Shown here in pieces: positions 10,168 through 19,097 of a stretch of DNA of 64,000 nt (positions are counted from its first letter, which is position 1; the number at the start of each line of letters is the position of its first letter). The DNA is from Bacteroidales bacterium (GTDB taxonomy: Bacteria; Bacteroidota; Bacteroidia; Bacteroidales; P3). Made by a program: the position numbers and the translations under genes. Below the pieces are notes generated by a model, which saw nothing but the letters and a program-made list of their open reading frames with translations, did not search any database and had not been told where the DNA came from. Location of the stretch: assembly GCA_016281475.1 (NCBI GenBank), contig JAEEIS010000060.1:1-64000 (forward strand), given 5' to 3'.

Positions 10168-10397
10168 CTTTATAATCTGGTATAATTAATAACGCGATAA
10201 TTATATTTATATTGTGAGTCTAACATTTCAATTCTCAAAACAAAAACAGCTGCTGTTCTTTATATGTAGCAAAAAGGAATCGTTTTGTTACAGCCCTTGT
10301 AACTTTTTTTTCATGCACTGAGTCACCCCCTGCGCCCAGCACTGGCGCATACTGGTTTCTGGAACAACTATCCATCATATAACGAAACCATGTAGAA

Positions 10398-10435
10398 AAC
10401 AGACATGGGTATCCAATTGGACACCCATGTCTGTT
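10398..10435 (-). terminator. Intrinsic terminator of pnp
   Basis: A long inverted repeat (aacagacatgggt / acccatgtctgtt) around the centre ccaattgg runs into TTTTC on the minus strand, 20 bases beyond the pnp stop. Its stem is about 13 bp. Confidence 0.88.
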
Positions 10436-10455
10436 ATGTGATTGTTGCCTTGCAA

Positions 10456-12738
10456 TTATCTACGGCGTTCTCCGTCGCTACGACGACGAGGGCCTCTGTC
10501 GCCTTCACGGCGCGGACCACGGTCACCGCCTTCGCGGCGCGGACCACGGTCGCCATCTCGGCGCGGGCCACGTCCGCCACCGCCACGACGCGGACCGCCT
10601 TCGCCCTCGTCGACCATACCTTCGGGCTTGGGCAGCAGAGCCTTGCGGCTGAGCTTAATCTTGCCGGTCTTCTCGTCGATGTTGATGACCTTCACTTGGA
10701 ACTCGTCGCCTTCCTCAATCAAACCCTCCAGTGTCTCGGTGCGACCCCAGTCGTACTCGCTGATGTGCATCAAGCCTTCCTTGCCGGGAAGAATCTCTAG
10801 GAATGCGCCAAACTCGACGATGCTGACCACCTTGGCATCATAAATCTGTCCCACTTCGGGAACGGTGCAAATCTCTCTAATCCATTTGATAGCGGCAGCG
10901 ATGTCGTCCTTGTTCTGAGAAGCCACGTCGACAATACCCAGGTCACCCACCTCTTCGATATTGATAATGGTGTTGGTCTCCGACTGAATCTTCTGGATAA
11001 CCTCGCCACCCTTGCCAATGACGGCACCAATGAAGTCCTTCGGAATCTGGATCTGCTCGATACGGGGCACGAAGTCCTTGTAGTCGGCACGGGGCTCGGG
11101 AATGGTCTCGCAAATCTTGTCGAGGATATAGAGACGACCCTGACGGGCCTGCTCCAATGCCTTGGCGAGAACGTCATACGAAAGGCCGTCGACCTTGATA
11201 TCCATCTGGCAGGCGGTGATACCGTCGCGGGTACCGCAGACCTTGAAGTCCATGTCGCCCAGATGGTCTTCGTCACCCAAGATGTCGCTCAACACCGCCC
11301 ACTTGTCGCCCTTGCTGATAAGACCCATGGCGATGCCGGCGACAGGTTTGCGAATCTTCACGCCAGCATCCATCAGTGCCATACAGCCTGCACAGACGGT
11401 AGCCATCGAGCTTGAACCGTTACTCTCAAGGATGTCCGACACCACACGGATGGTGTAGGGGCACTCCGTCTCCGATGGCAACACTTCTTTAAGGGCGCGC
11501 CAGGCCAGATGTCCGTGACCCACCTCGCGACGACTGGTGCTGCCGGCACGCTTCACCTCGCCAGTGGCGAAACCGGGGAAGTTGTAGTGCAGTAGGAAAC
11601 GGCGCATATCCTCTATGACGGCACCGTCGATCTTCTGCTCGTCGAGTTTGGTGCCCAGCGTGCAGGTCGACAGCGACTGAGTCTCGCCACGGGTGAAGAT
11701 GGCACTACCGTGAGCCGAAGGCAGGTAGTCTGTCTCGCACCAAATAGGGCGAATCTCATCTAGCTGACGGCCGTCCAGACGTGTGCGCTCTGCCAGCACC
11801 ATGTCGCGCATAGCCTCGCGCTCGGTGTCATGGTAGTAGCGGTCGATCATAAACTGTATCTCGTCCGTGAGGGTCTCCTCGGTATAGTTGGCATCGATAA
11901 ACTCCTGCTTGATAGCCTCGAAACCCTCTTCGCGCTGATGCTTGTTGGCGATGCCCTGCTTCGAGAAGTCGTAGCACTTCTGGTAAACGGCATCGTGGAT
12001 GCGCTGGCGCAGATCCTCGTCGTTCACCTCGTGGCAGTATTCGCGCTTCTCGGTCTTGCCGGTCTCGACGGTGAGCTCGTTCAGCACACGGCACTGTATC
12101 TTGATAGCCTCGTGGGCAGCCTTCAAGGCACCCAGCATCACATCCTCGCTCACCTCCTTCATCTCGCCTTCCACCATCATAATATTGTCCTCGGTGGCAG
12201 CTACGATAAGGTCAAGGTCGGCACGGTCGATGTCGGCCATGGGGGTGTTGATGACATAGTCGCCGTCGAGATACGACACGCGCACCTCGGAAACGGGTCC
12301 GTTGAAGGGGATGTCCGACACTGCCAGAGCCGATGCCGCCGCCAGGGCTGCCAGTTGGTCAGGCATAGTGTCGTGGTCGCCCGAGATGAGGGTAATCTGC
12401 ACCTGCACCTCGGCATGGAAGTTGTCGGGGAAGAGCGGACGCAGAGCACGGTCCACCAGACGGGCAATCAAAATCTCATGCTCCGAGGGGCGTGCCTCGC
12501 GCTTGAAGAAACCGCCAGGGAAACGGCCCATGGCGGCATACTTCTCTTGGTAATCTACGGTGAGGGGCATGAAGTCGACATTCTCGCCCACCTCTTTCTT
12601 TGCGCATACGGTGGCAAGAATCATCGTGTTGTTCATACGTACTACGGCAGCGCCGTCGGCCTGTTTGGCCAATTTTCCTGTTTCAATTTCAATCATGCGG
12701 CCGTCGCCGAGATCAAATCTTTTTGTGATAATGTTCAT
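10456..12738 (-). CDS. pnp: Polyribonucleotide nucleotidyltransferase (PNPase)
   Basis: PNPase degrades RNA 3' to 5' with phosphate. The 760-residue frame has two RNase PH-like cores (first from [19 protein letters not shown]; second around [20 protein letters not shown] and [14 protein letters not shown]), a KH domain ([19 protein letters not shown]) and an S1 domain ([20 protein letters not shown]). I start at the ATG at 12738; a longer frame from 12789 would add 17 non-conserved residues. The C-terminal tail after S1 is a repetitive Arg-Gly-Pro-Asp stretch (units like RGPRRDGD), likely disordered and RNA-binding. It follows rpsO, the same neighbour as in many bacteria, but a terminator lies between them. 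Confidence 0.96.
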   Translation of the reverse strand: MNIITKRFDLGDGRMIEIETGKLAKQADGAAVVRMNNTMILATVCAKKEVGENVDFMPLTVDYQEKYAAMGRFPGGFFKREARPSEHEILIARLVDRALRPLFPDNFHAEVQVQITLISGDHDTMPDQLAALAAASALAVSDIPFNGPVSEVRVSYLDGDYVINTPMADIDRADLDLIVAATEDNIMMVEGEMKEVSEDVMLGALKAAHEAIKIQCRVLNELTVETGKTEKREYCHEVNDEDLRQRIHDAVYQKCYDFSKQGIANKHQREEGFEAIKQEFIDANYTEETLTDEIQFMIDRYYHDTEREAMRDMVLAERTRLDGRQLDEIRPIWCETDYLPSAHGSAIFTRGETQSLSTCTLGTKLDEQKIDGAVIEDMRRFLLHYNFPGFATGEVKRAGSTSRREVGHGHLAWRALKEVLPSETECPYTIRVVSDILESNGSSSMATVCAGCMALMDAGVKIRKPVAGIAMGLISKGDKWAVLSDILGDEDHLGDMDFKVCGTRDGITACQMDIKVDGLSYDVLAKALEQARQGRLYILDKICETIPEPRADYKDFVPRIEQIQIPKDFIGAVIGKGGEVIQKIQSETNTIINIEEVGDLGIVDVASQNKDDIAAAIKWIREICTVPEVGQIYDAKVVSIVEFGAFLEILPGKEGLMHISEYDWGRTETLEGLIEEGDEFQVKVINIDEKTGKIKLSRKALLPKPEGMVDEGEGGPRRGGGGRGPRRDGDRGPRREGGDRGPRREGDRGPRRRSDGERRR

Positions 12739-12769
12739 TTTTACCTTTATTATTTCCTTATTTCCGCTA

Positions 12770-12790
12770 CGTGCCGCACCGTGCGACACG
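12770..12790 (-). promoter_or_regulatory. Hairpin in the pnp leader
   Basis: An imperfect palindrome (arms cgtgccgcac and gtgcgacacg) could form a 9-bp hairpin with one mismatch about 30 bases before the pnp ATG. In enterobacteria a leader hairpin is the RNase III site for pnp autocontrol. An equivalent role here is only a guess, and no TAnnTTTG box was found for pnp. Confidence 0.3.
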
Positions 12791-12852
12791 CATTCTGCCA
12801 GGCATAATCATCTATATGCCAAGGCTATTCATTTATTACTTAGTCCTCTTTC

Positions 12853-12883
12853 AAAAAAGCCGCCCCAGAGAACCTAGGGCGGC
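12853..12883 (-). terminator. Intrinsic terminator of rpsO
   Basis: On the minus strand, GCCGCCC and GGGCGGC form a stem followed by six T. It lies between rpsO and pnp and should limit read-through into pnp. Confidence 0.85.
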
Positions 12884-12927
12884 CAACCATAACCAAATAA
12901 ATTATGAAAAACTATTACTTTTCCTAA

Positions 12928-13197
12928 TTATTTTCTCAAGTTCAACTTCTTGATGAGGGCACGGTAACGCTCGATGTCGGTGGCCTTCAGATAGTCCAGC
13001 TGGCGACGACGCTTACCGACCAAACCCACCAGCGCGCGCTCGCTGACCTGGTCCTTCTTGTTTTTCTTCATCAGCTCCGTGAGATGCTGGATTCTGTAGG
13101 TGAAGAGAGCAACCTGTGCCTCGACCGAACCAGTGTCCTGAGCGTTTTTACCGTACTCGGCAAATATTTCTTCTTTTTTCTCTTTTGTCAGATACAT
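12928..13197 (-). CDS. rpsO: 30S ribosomal protein S15
   Basis: The 89-residue basic protein matches S15, with GSVEAQVALFTYRIQHLTE, the DQVSERALVGLVGKRRRQLD block, and a C-terminus in IERYRALIKKLNLRK. S15 binds the central domain of 16S rRNA early in 30S assembly. Length and order (rpsO before pnp) are typical. Confidence 0.97.
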   Translation of the reverse strand: MYLTKEKKEEIFAEYGKNAQDTGSVEAQVALFTYRIQHLTELMKKNKKDQVSERALVGLVGKRRRQLDYLKATDIERYRALIKKLNLRK

Positions 13198-13246
13198 AAT
13201 TGTTTATACTATTTTTTATCGTTCTTTATTCTTTCAAAATCGAGTG

Positions 13247-13276
13247 CAAAATTACAACTTTTTTTTCAATTACAAA
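13247..13276 (-). promoter_or_regulatory. Promoter of rpsO
   Basis: On the minus strand, TTTG (13276-13273), an 18-base spacer and TAATTTTG (13254-13247) resemble the Bacteroidota consensus. The spacer is slightly short. Transcription would start about 43 bases before the ATG. Confidence 0.55.
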
Positions 13277-13460
13277 CACTTTTTCGTCAAAAATGCAGCT
13301 TTTAACTCTTATTAGGAAAGTTCGCACCCATACAAAGGCACCATCGGAGCACCCTCCCCAGCCCCCTCTCGAATCGCCGTCGCCCATGTCGCCAAGCCAC
13401 TCGTCCCACACGGTTCATAACAAATGAAATCTTTTTTCTATATATATGGAAAAATGATTG

Positions 13461-13468
13461 TATATTTG
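13461..13468 (+). promoter_or_regulatory. -7 box upstream of the Na/Pi transporter gene
   Basis: TATATTTG fits the TAnnTTTG box; the -33 side is only T-rich. A start of transcription near 13475 rules out the upstream ATG at 13458 and supports the ATG at 13497 as the gene start. Confidence 0.5.
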
Positions 13469-13496
13469 CATGACATTTCCACATTGTAACAATTGC

Positions 13497-15305
13497 ATGA
13501 ATATTGGAGACATTCTACTGATTATCATTAAATTCGCAGGTGCCATGATGGTATTCATCTATGGCATGAAACTGATGAGCGAAGGTCTCCAAAAGGTCGC
13601 TGGTGGCAAAATGCGCAGCATTATGGGCCGCATGACGACCATTGCGACAAGCGAACGCCATGCCCTCCAAGGCCAAAGCAACGCCGCAAAATGCAACAAC
13701 CTCTTCCGTGGCATCCTCACCGGCGCGACCGTCACTGCCGCCGTCCAGTCGTCCACCGCCACCACCGTCATGGTCGTCAGCTTCGTCAACTCGGGGCTGC
13801 TCACCCTCGCCGGTGCCATCGCCGTGATTATGGGCGCCAACATCGGCACCACCATCACCTCGTGGATTATCCTCCTCGGCATGGGCGGCAGTACCCCGCA
13901 GTTCCTCCTACCCCTCGTAACCTTCGCCATCGCCACCCCCTTCATGTTCATCAAAGGCGACAAAGCCAAATCCGTCAGCGAGTTCGTCATCGGATTCGGC
14001 ATCCTGATGGTCGGCCTCCAATTCATGCAGTATGCCATGCCCGACCTCATCTGCCACGCCTCCATACTCCAAACCCTCCACCGCTGCTCCGCCTGGGGCA
14101 TCTGGTCCATACTCATATTCATCGTCATCGGGGCCATCCTCACCATGCTCATCCAAGCCTCCTCCGCCGTCATGGCCGTCACCCTCATCATGACCGCCAA
14201 CGGATGGATCGGCTTCGACATCGCCACCGCCGTCATCATCGGCCTCAACATCGGCACCACCCTCACCGCCAACATCGCCGCCCGCGAAGCCAACACCGCC
14301 GGCAAGAAAGCCGCTCGCGCCCACTTCGTATTCAACATGGTCGGCGCCATCCTCACACTCCTAGTCCTCTACCCCGAGCTCAACCTCATCGCCTACCTCG
14401 CCGAGCTCCTCACCGGCCGCCCCGCCACCTTCGACCACAGCCTCCTCCCCGTCGCCATCGTCCCCCTCGCCATCACCATCTTCCACACCCTATTCAACGT
14501 CACCGGCACCGTCATCCTCTCCTTCTTCATCCCCCAGTTCATCAAGGTGGTCGACTGGATGGTCCGTCCCTCTGCCGAAGACAACGAAGACGAATTCCGC
14601 CTCCGCTTCATCAGCGGCGGCTTCACCAGCACCGCCGAGCTCAACATCCAGGCCGCTAAAAAAGAAATCGAAAACTTCTCCACCCGCGTCCTCCACATGT
14701 TCACCTTCCTCCCCACCCTGCGCACCGCCAAGGACGACGACGAATTCAACCGAACACTCCAACGCATCCAAAAATACGAAGGCATCACCGACCGCATGGA
14801 GATGGAAATAGCCCAATTCCTCACCAAGACCGCCGCCGGCGACCTCTCCCAAGAAGGCTCACGACGCGTCTCCTCCATGCTCCGCATCGTCGACAACCTC
14901 GAGAGCATCGGCGACACCATCTTCCAAATCGCCATGACCCGCAAAAACAAGCGCGAGACCGCCGTCCACTTCGACCAAGGCCTCAACGACAACCTCAGCC
15001 ACATGACCGCCCTCGTCCAGCACGCACTCGACATCATGGACCACAACCTCAACAGCGACTACGACCACATCGACCTCCACGCCGCCTATCAGGCCGAGCA
15101 CGACATCAACCGCTACCGCGACACCCTCCGCTCACGACACCTCGACGCCCTCAAACTCGGCGTCTACAACTTCGCCGTCGGCAACGCCTACAGCAGCCTC
15201 TACGCCCTCTACGAAAAACTCGGCGACTACATCATCAACGTTTCCGAAGCCATCGACAACAGCGTCAAAGCCGCCGAAACCCTCGGCGACAACACCCCCA
15301 ATTAA
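13497..15305 (+). CDS. Na+/phosphate cotransporter family protein (NptA-like) with PhoU-like tail
   Basis: The 602-residue protein probably imports phosphate with sodium across the inner membrane. It has two inverted Na/Pi-cotransporter repeats: the first carries QSSTATTVMVVSF, the second QASSAVMAVTLIM, each next to glycine-rich GANIGTT or GLNIGTT segments. Several membrane helices fill about the first 370 residues. A soluble, helical PhoU-like domain follows (from about residue 400, through the LRTAKDDDEFNRTL segment). The start at 13497 (MNIGDILLIIIKF) is chosen because the longer frame overlaps the -7 box. purM begins 26 bases downstream. Third codon positions are almost all C, as in the following genes. 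Confidence 0.9.
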   Translation: MNIGDILLIIIKFAGAMMVFIYGMKLMSEGLQKVAGGKMRSIMGRMTTIATSERHALQGQSNAAKCNNLFRGILTGATVTAAVQSSTATTVMVVSFVNSGLLTLAGAIAVIMGANIGTTITSWIILLGMGGSTPQFLLPLVTFAIATPFMFIKGDKAKSVSEFVIGFGILMVGLQFMQYAMPDLICHASILQTLHRCSAWGIWSILIFIVIGAILTMLIQASSAVMAVTLIMTANGWIGFDIATAVIIGLNIGTTLTANIAAREANTAGKKAARAHFVFNMVGAILTLLVLYPELNLIAYLAELLTGRPATFDHSLLPVAIVPLAITIFHTLFNVTGTVILSFFIPQFIKVVDWMVRPSAEDNEDEFRLRFISGGFTSTAELNIQAAKKEIENFSTRVLHMFTFLPTLRTAKDDDEFNRTLQRIQKYEGITDRMEMEIAQFLTKTAAGDLSQEGSRRVSSMLRIVDNLESIGDTIFQIAMTRKNKRETAVHFDQGLNDNLSHMTALVQHALDIMDHNLNSDYDHIDLHAAYQAEHDINRYRDTLRSRHLDALKLGVYNFAVGNAYSSLYALYEKLGDYIINVSEAIDNSVKAAETLGDNTPN

Positions 15306-15331
15306 TTTTCAACTTTCAATTTCCAACTATC

Positions 15332-16504
15332 ATGGACACACTCAAATACAACCTACGTGGAGTCTCCGCCTCCAAAGAAGACGTTCACAACGCCATCAAA
15401 AACATCGACAAAGGCCTCTTCCCGAAAGCCTTCTGCAAAATCATCCCCGACATCCTCGGCGGCGACCCCGACTACTGCAACATCATGCACGCCGACGGCG
15501 CTGGCACAAAATCCTCTCTCTCCTACCTCTACTGGAAAGAAACGGGCGACCTCAGCGTCTGGAAAGGCATCGCCATCGACGCCGTCGTCATGAACCTCGA
15601 CGACCTCCTCTGTGTCGGCGCCGTCGACAACATACTCCTCTCCTCCACCATCGGGCGCAACAAGCAGCTCGTCCCCGGCGAAGTCATCAGCGCCGTCATC
15701 AACGGCACCGAGGAATTCCTCCAACAAATGCGCGACCTCGGCATCGGCATCCACCTCACCGGCGGCGAAACCGCCGACGTCGGCGACCTCGTCCGCACCA
15801 TCATCGTCGACTCCACCGTCACCGCACGCATGCGCCGTGCCGACGTCATCGACAATGCCCACATCCACGCCGGCAACGTCATCGTCGGCCTCGCCTCCTA
15901 CGGCCAGGCCTCCTACGAGACCGCCTACAACGGCGGCATGGGCAGCAATGGACTCACCTCCGCCCGCCACGACGTATTCTCCAAATTCTATGCCCAGCAC
16001 TACCCCATGTCCTTCGACCACAACTTGCCACCCGAGGTGGTCTACTGCGGCAGCCGCCGCCTCACCGACCCCACTGAAGTCCCCGGCATCGACACCGGCC
16101 GCATGGTACTCTCCCCCACCCGCACCTACGCGCCCATCATCCGACGCATCCTCGACCAATACCGTCACGCCATCAGCGGCATGATCCACTGCAGCGGCGG
16201 CGCGCAGACCAAGGTGCTACACTTCATCGACCACCTCCATATCGTCAAAGACAACCTCTTCCCCATCCCCCCACTCTTCCGCATGATCCACGACGAAAGC
16301 GGCACCGAATGGAAGGAAATGTACAAAGTCTTCAACATGGGCCACCGCATGGAAATCTACACCGACCCCGACACCGCCCAAGGCATCATCGACATCGCCC
16401 GCAGTTTCAACGTCGACGCCCAGGTCATCGGCCACGTCGAAGACCATCCCACCCCCCAAGTCACCGTCGCCACCCCCAACGGCACCTACGTCTACAACTC
16501 CTAA
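15332..16504 (+). CDS. purM: Phosphoribosylformylglycinamidine cyclo-ligase (AIR synthase)
   Basis: PurM converts FGAM to aminoimidazole ribotide with ATP in purine synthesis. The 390-residue frame shows the family core: IMHADGAGTKSSLSYLYW for the ATP-binding Gly-Thr-Lys, then IAIDAVVMNLDDLLCVGA, then HLTGGETADVGDLV and GLASYGQASYETAYNGGMGS. It is longer than the roughly 345-residue enterobacterial enzyme, as is usual in Bacteroidota. It sits between the Na/Pi transporter gene and the HIT gene in the same direction with short gaps, so co-transcription is likely. Confidence 0.95.
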   Translation: MDTLKYNLRGVSASKEDVHNAIKNIDKGLFPKAFCKIIPDILGGDPDYCNIMHADGAGTKSSLSYLYWKETGDLSVWKGIAIDAVVMNLDDLLCVGAVDNILLSSTIGRNKQLVPGEVISAVINGTEEFLQQMRDLGIGIHLTGGETADVGDLVRTIIVDSTVTARMRRADVIDNAHIHAGNVIVGLASYGQASYETAYNGGMGSNGLTSARHDVFSKFYAQHYPMSFDHNLPPEVVYCGSRRLTDPTEVPGIDTGRMVLSPTRTYAPIIRRILDQYRHAISGMIHCSGGAQTKVLHFIDHLHIVKDNLFPIPPLFRMIHDESGTEWKEMYKVFNMGHRMEIYTDPDTAQGIIDIARSFNVDAQVIGHVEDHPTPQVTVATPNGTYVYNS

Positions 16505-16539
16505 TTTTCATTTTCAATTCTCAATATTCAATTTACACC

Positions 16540-16932
16540 ATGGCCTCCATCTTTTCCAAAATCGTAGCTGGCGAAATCCCCTGCTACAAAGTAGCCGAAA
16601 CCGACAACTGTTTCGCATTCCTCGACATCAACCCCGTAGTACGCGGCCACGTCCTCTGCATCCCAAAACAAGAAGTTGACTACATCTTCGACCTCGACGA
16701 CCCGCTCTACGACGAGCTCTTCGCCTTCGCCCACCGCGTGGCACGTGCCGTCAAGCAAGTATGCCCCTGCCGCAAGGTAGGCATGGCCGTGCTGGGTCTC
16801 GAAGTGCCACACGCCCACGTCCACCTCATCCCCATGCAGAACGAAGGCGACATGAACTTCCACCACCACGTGCAGCTCACCCCCGACGAGTTCAGCACGC
16901 TCGCCGACCAACTCGCAAAAGCCTTCCAATAG
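16540..16932 (+). CDS. HIT family nucleotide-binding protein
   Basis: The 130-residue protein has the histidine triad HAHVHLIPM near its C-terminus and the N-terminal SIFSKIVAGEIPCYKV typical of the HIT/Hint branch. These enzymes split nucleoside phosphoramidates and related adenylylated compounds; the exact substrate is unknown. The start is taken at the ATG at 16540, since the longer open frame upstream overlaps purM and is not conserved. The gene is followed by a repeat-rich region. Confidence 0.92.
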   Translation: MASIFSKIVAGEIPCYKVAETDNCFAFLDINPVVRGHVLCIPKQEVDYIFDLDDPLYDELFAFAHRVARAVKQVCPCRKVGMAVLGLEVPHAHVHLIPMQNEGDMNFHHHVQLTPDEFSTLADQLAKAFQ

Positions 16933-16933
16933 C

Positions 16934-17184
16934 CCCGCCCCACCCACTTTAGAGGGCAGCAAACATCCAGTGAATGTTTGCCGCGAGGTTGGGGTATGTA
17001 TTAAGTTGAAAATTGAAAATTGGATATCCAGCGTCACGCGCCAGCAGTCCCCCCTTTAGAGGCCGGGGTATGTATTAAGTTGAAAATTATATCCAGCGTC
17101 ACGCGCCAGCCGTCCCCTCTTTAGAGGGGTGGCCGCTAGGCCGGGGTATGTTCTAGAGGGGCACTGCGAAGCGAGGGGGTATGT
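16934..17184. repeat. Cluster of decayed copies of a GC-rich intergenic repeat
   Basis: Three or four partial copies of one element lie in a row (about 16934-16999, 17026-17072, 17091-17151 and 17152-17184). A full copy reads GACGCGCCAGC, a C/T-rich block, TTTAGAGGGG or similar, a variable hairpin, then GGGGTATGT. One copy contains the inverted pair AAACATCCAGTGAATGTTT. Related copies occur at 45024-45102 and 45394-45457. Short stretches of the form taagttgaaaat separate the copies. Confidence 0.7.
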
Positions 17185-17196
17185 CTAATTTTCAAT

Positions 17197-17478
17197 TTAC
17201 TTCACCACCAGCCACTGCGTGCGGGTGCCGTCCTTTGTGGTCAGCGTCACGAAGTAGTTGCCTGTCGGGTAGTCCGCCACGCTCAACGCGTACGTCACCG
17301 TCCCGGCCGCCACGTCGCGCAACGCCAGCACCGTGCCGCCCCTCGCGGCCTCCGCCAGCGTCACCGTCACCTCGCCGTGTGCCGGATTGGGCGTGAGGGT
17401 GAAGAGCCCTTCGCCCTCCGCACGGTGTCGATGCCCTCGCCCTCCCGGACGAAGTGGGCGGTGAACGCCGTGTCCTGA
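17197..17478 (-). pseudogene. Remnant of a T9SS cargo protein (C-terminal sorting domain), frameshifted
   Basis: The minus strand encodes a type A T9SS sorting domain: LFTLTPNPAHGEVTVTLAEA, then LRDVAAGTVTYALSVADYP, and the end GNYFVTLTTKDGTRTQWLVV-K before a stop at 17197-17199. Upstream, the matching coding sequence continues in another frame (QDTAFTAHFVREGEGIDTV), so a one-base shift lies near 17415-17425. Nothing recognisable lies 5' of 17478. This is the tail of a lost surface protein, with high GC and Ala/Gly/Val-rich composition. Confidence 0.75.
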
Positions 17479-17659
17479 CCATAAAAACCAACCAGTTAGA
17501 ACGGCATTTTTTTCAAAAAAAGAAGGTTACCTTCGGAGACGTTGCTTTGGCTCGGCAGAATGAGATTTTTGTTCTCCGCTTCGCTATCGAAACATCCACT
17601 GGATGTTTCTTCACCTCTGCTCTCACCCTGCCAACGTTGTATACAATTGTTTTGTCCAT

Positions 17660-17732
17660 TTTAACTCCCACTTTAACTACCCCTTTAATTTCCCCTTTAA
17701 CTCCCCCATTTAACTCCCCATTTAACTCCCCA
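17660..17732. repeat. 12-base tandem repeat, six units
   Basis: Six units of the form TTTAACTCCCCA (one of 13 bases) stand head to tail; the two nearest the end are identical. The rest of 17479-17977 shows no gene: AT-rich patches, this array and the 10-base array at 17794. Confidence 0.85.
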
Positions 17733-17793
17733 TTATTGTATGTTATTTTTTTACTTTTTGTTAGTGCAAAAATAGCACTTCTTTCCCTCCCAG

Positions 17794-17863
17794 TTACCGA
17801 TTCCTACCGCATACTACGGATTCGTACGGCTCCCTACCGATTTGTACCGATTCTTACCGATAG
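17794..17863. repeat. 10-base tandem repeat, seven units
   Basis: Seven exact 10-base steps share the pattern NTACCGATTC (for example ttaccgattc, ctacggattc, gtaccgattc). The same decanucleotide family recurs at 47019-47068. Confidence 0.85.
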
Positions 17864-17977
17864 GCGGACCCTTATAGGCTACTACGGCAATAAAGGAGCA
17901 ATGATGTAACGGATGAAAATAGAGAGCTCGAGGGAGCCAGGAGGGGCAACGGAGGGGCACACCAGGGGTGTAGGAAG

Positions 17978-18442
17978 TCAGACCGCGGGAGGGAGGCCCC
18001 ATCCGGCAAAATAGAAGAGGAGCGTCCAGCAGAGGAAGCGGAGGAACTTGCCCAAGAGCATGAAAAGCCCGCTGCGGAGGGGCGAGATGCGGTAGAAACC
18101 CAGCGCAATGGCAAAGACATCGCCCACGAAGGGGAGCCAGGTGAGCAGGGCGAGCCAGGCGCCCCATCGGGCGATGCGGCCGCGCTGCCGTTCGAGCGTC
18201 GGCTGCGAGACGCGGAACCACCGCTCGATCCACTCCCAACGGCCCAGCCAGCCGATGGCATAGGAGGTGAGCCCGCCCAGCCAGTTGCCGAGGGTGCCGA
18301 CAAGAAGACAGGCCACCGGAGGGCATCCGGCCAGCAGGACACCGGCATAGAGGGCATCGGACGAGAAGGGGACGACGGTGGCGGCCAGGAAGGAGCCAAG
18401 GAAGAGGCCTAGGACGCCGTAGGACTGGAGAAAGGAGAGCAT
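17978..18442 (-). CDS. YqaA/DedA-type (VTT domain) inner-membrane protein
   Basis: The 154-residue protein has several hydrophobic segments and reads like the small YqaA branch of the DedA/VTT superfamily: FLAATVVPFSSDALYAGVLL, then GNWLGGLTSYAIGWLGR, and WLPFVGDVFAIALGFYR. Relatives of this superfamily are linked to lipid-carrier flipping and membrane homeostasis, but this branch has no settled function. I start at MLSFLQSYG (18442); a longer frame begins at 18511 but adds a Pro/Arg-rich, non-conserved leader. It lies 97 bases after greA on the same strand. Confidence 0.85.
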   Translation of the reverse strand: MLSFLQSYGVLGLFLGSFLAATVVPFSSDALYAGVLLAGCPPVACLLVGTLGNWLGGLTSYAIGWLGRWEWIERWFRVSQPTLERQRGRIARWGAWLALLTWLPFVGDVFAIALGFYRISPLRSGLFMLLGKFLRFLCWTLLFYFAGWGLPPAV

Positions 18443-18538
18443 AGGAGGGAATGGTTGGCGGGGAATAAGAAAGCGGCGGAGTGGGGCCGTAGGGCCGTCG
18501 CTCCGCCGCATGGCTGATGCCCGCAGTGCGAGGGCGCG

Positions 18539-19012
18539 CTAGCGCTCGACTGCGATGATTTCGAACTGCATGGTGCCGGCAGGGACGACCACGTCGACCA
18601 CGTCGCCCGCACGCTTGCCCAGGAAGGCCTGCGCAAAGGGCGAGGTGACGGAGATTTTGGCCTGCTTGAGGTTGGCCTCGCTCTCGGGGACGATGGTGTA
18701 GACCTGTCGCGCGTTGTTCTTGACGTTGCGGATGGTGATCTTGGAGAGGAGGAGGACTTTGGAGGTGTCGATTTTCGACTCGTCGAGCAGACGGGCATTG
18801 GCCACAAGCTCCTGGAGCTTGGAGATGCGAGCCTCGAGGTGGCCCTGCGCCTCCTTGGCGGCGTCGTATTCGGCATTCTCGGAGAGGTCGCCCTTGTCGC
18901 GCGCCTCGGCTATGGCGGCGGCGGCGGCGGGGCGGTCGAAGGCTATGAGGTGGTGCAGCTCGTCCTTGAGCTTCTGGAGTCCCTCTTCACTGTAATAATT
19001 TATTTCAGACAT
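18539..19012 (-). CDS. greA: Transcription elongation factor GreA
   Basis: GreA rescues stalled RNA polymerase by stimulating transcript cleavage. The 157-residue frame has the N-terminal coiled coil with the acidic tip (ARDKGDLSENAEYDAAKEAQ) and the C-terminal FKBP-like domain (SPFAQAFLGKRAGDVVDVVV). Length is normal. It starts just after the terminator of the PorV-like operon; I found no convincing TAnnTTTG box in the roughly 30 bases between. Confidence 0.96.
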   Translation of the reverse strand: MSEINYYSEEGLQKLKDELHHLIAFDRPAAAAAIAEARDKGDLSENAEYDAAKEAQGHLEARISKLQELVANARLLDESKIDTSKVLLLSKITIRNVKNNARQVYTIVPESEANLKQAKISVTSPFAQAFLGKRAGDVVDVVVPAGTMQFEIIAVER

Positions 19013-19042
19013 AATGGGTGTTGATAATAACGGTGTTTAAAA

Positions 19043-19074
19043 ATTAGGAAAGGCTTTGTTGAGCCTTTCCTAAT
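19043..19074 (-). terminator. Intrinsic terminator of the secDF-PorV operon
   Basis: A perfect 13-bp stem (attaggaaaggct / agcctttcctaat) with a 6-base loop runs into TTTTT on the minus strand, 24 bases after the PorV-like gene. Confidence 0.93.
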
Positions 19075-19097
19075 CTTAGATTATGTGTGCTGACCAA

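Noticed and set aside
10288..10312. Hairpin gttacagcccttgtaac followed by eight T
   Set aside because: It has terminator form on the + strand but no + strand gene precedes it, and the 6-bp stem is weak.
13691..14659. Plus-strand frame of 322 residues rich in His, Arg and Pro
   Set aside because: It is a shifted reading of the C-rich Na/Pi transporter gene with no domain.
13497..16932. Very high C at third codon positions, considered as a sign of transferred DNA
   Set aside because: Other + strand genes here, such as the metal pump, and several minus-strand genes show the same bias, so it is a general feature of this genome.
16934..17863. Possible CRISPR array
   Set aside because: The repeats are 10-12 bases without spacers, or long imperfect palindromes; there are no regular unique spacers and no cas genes.
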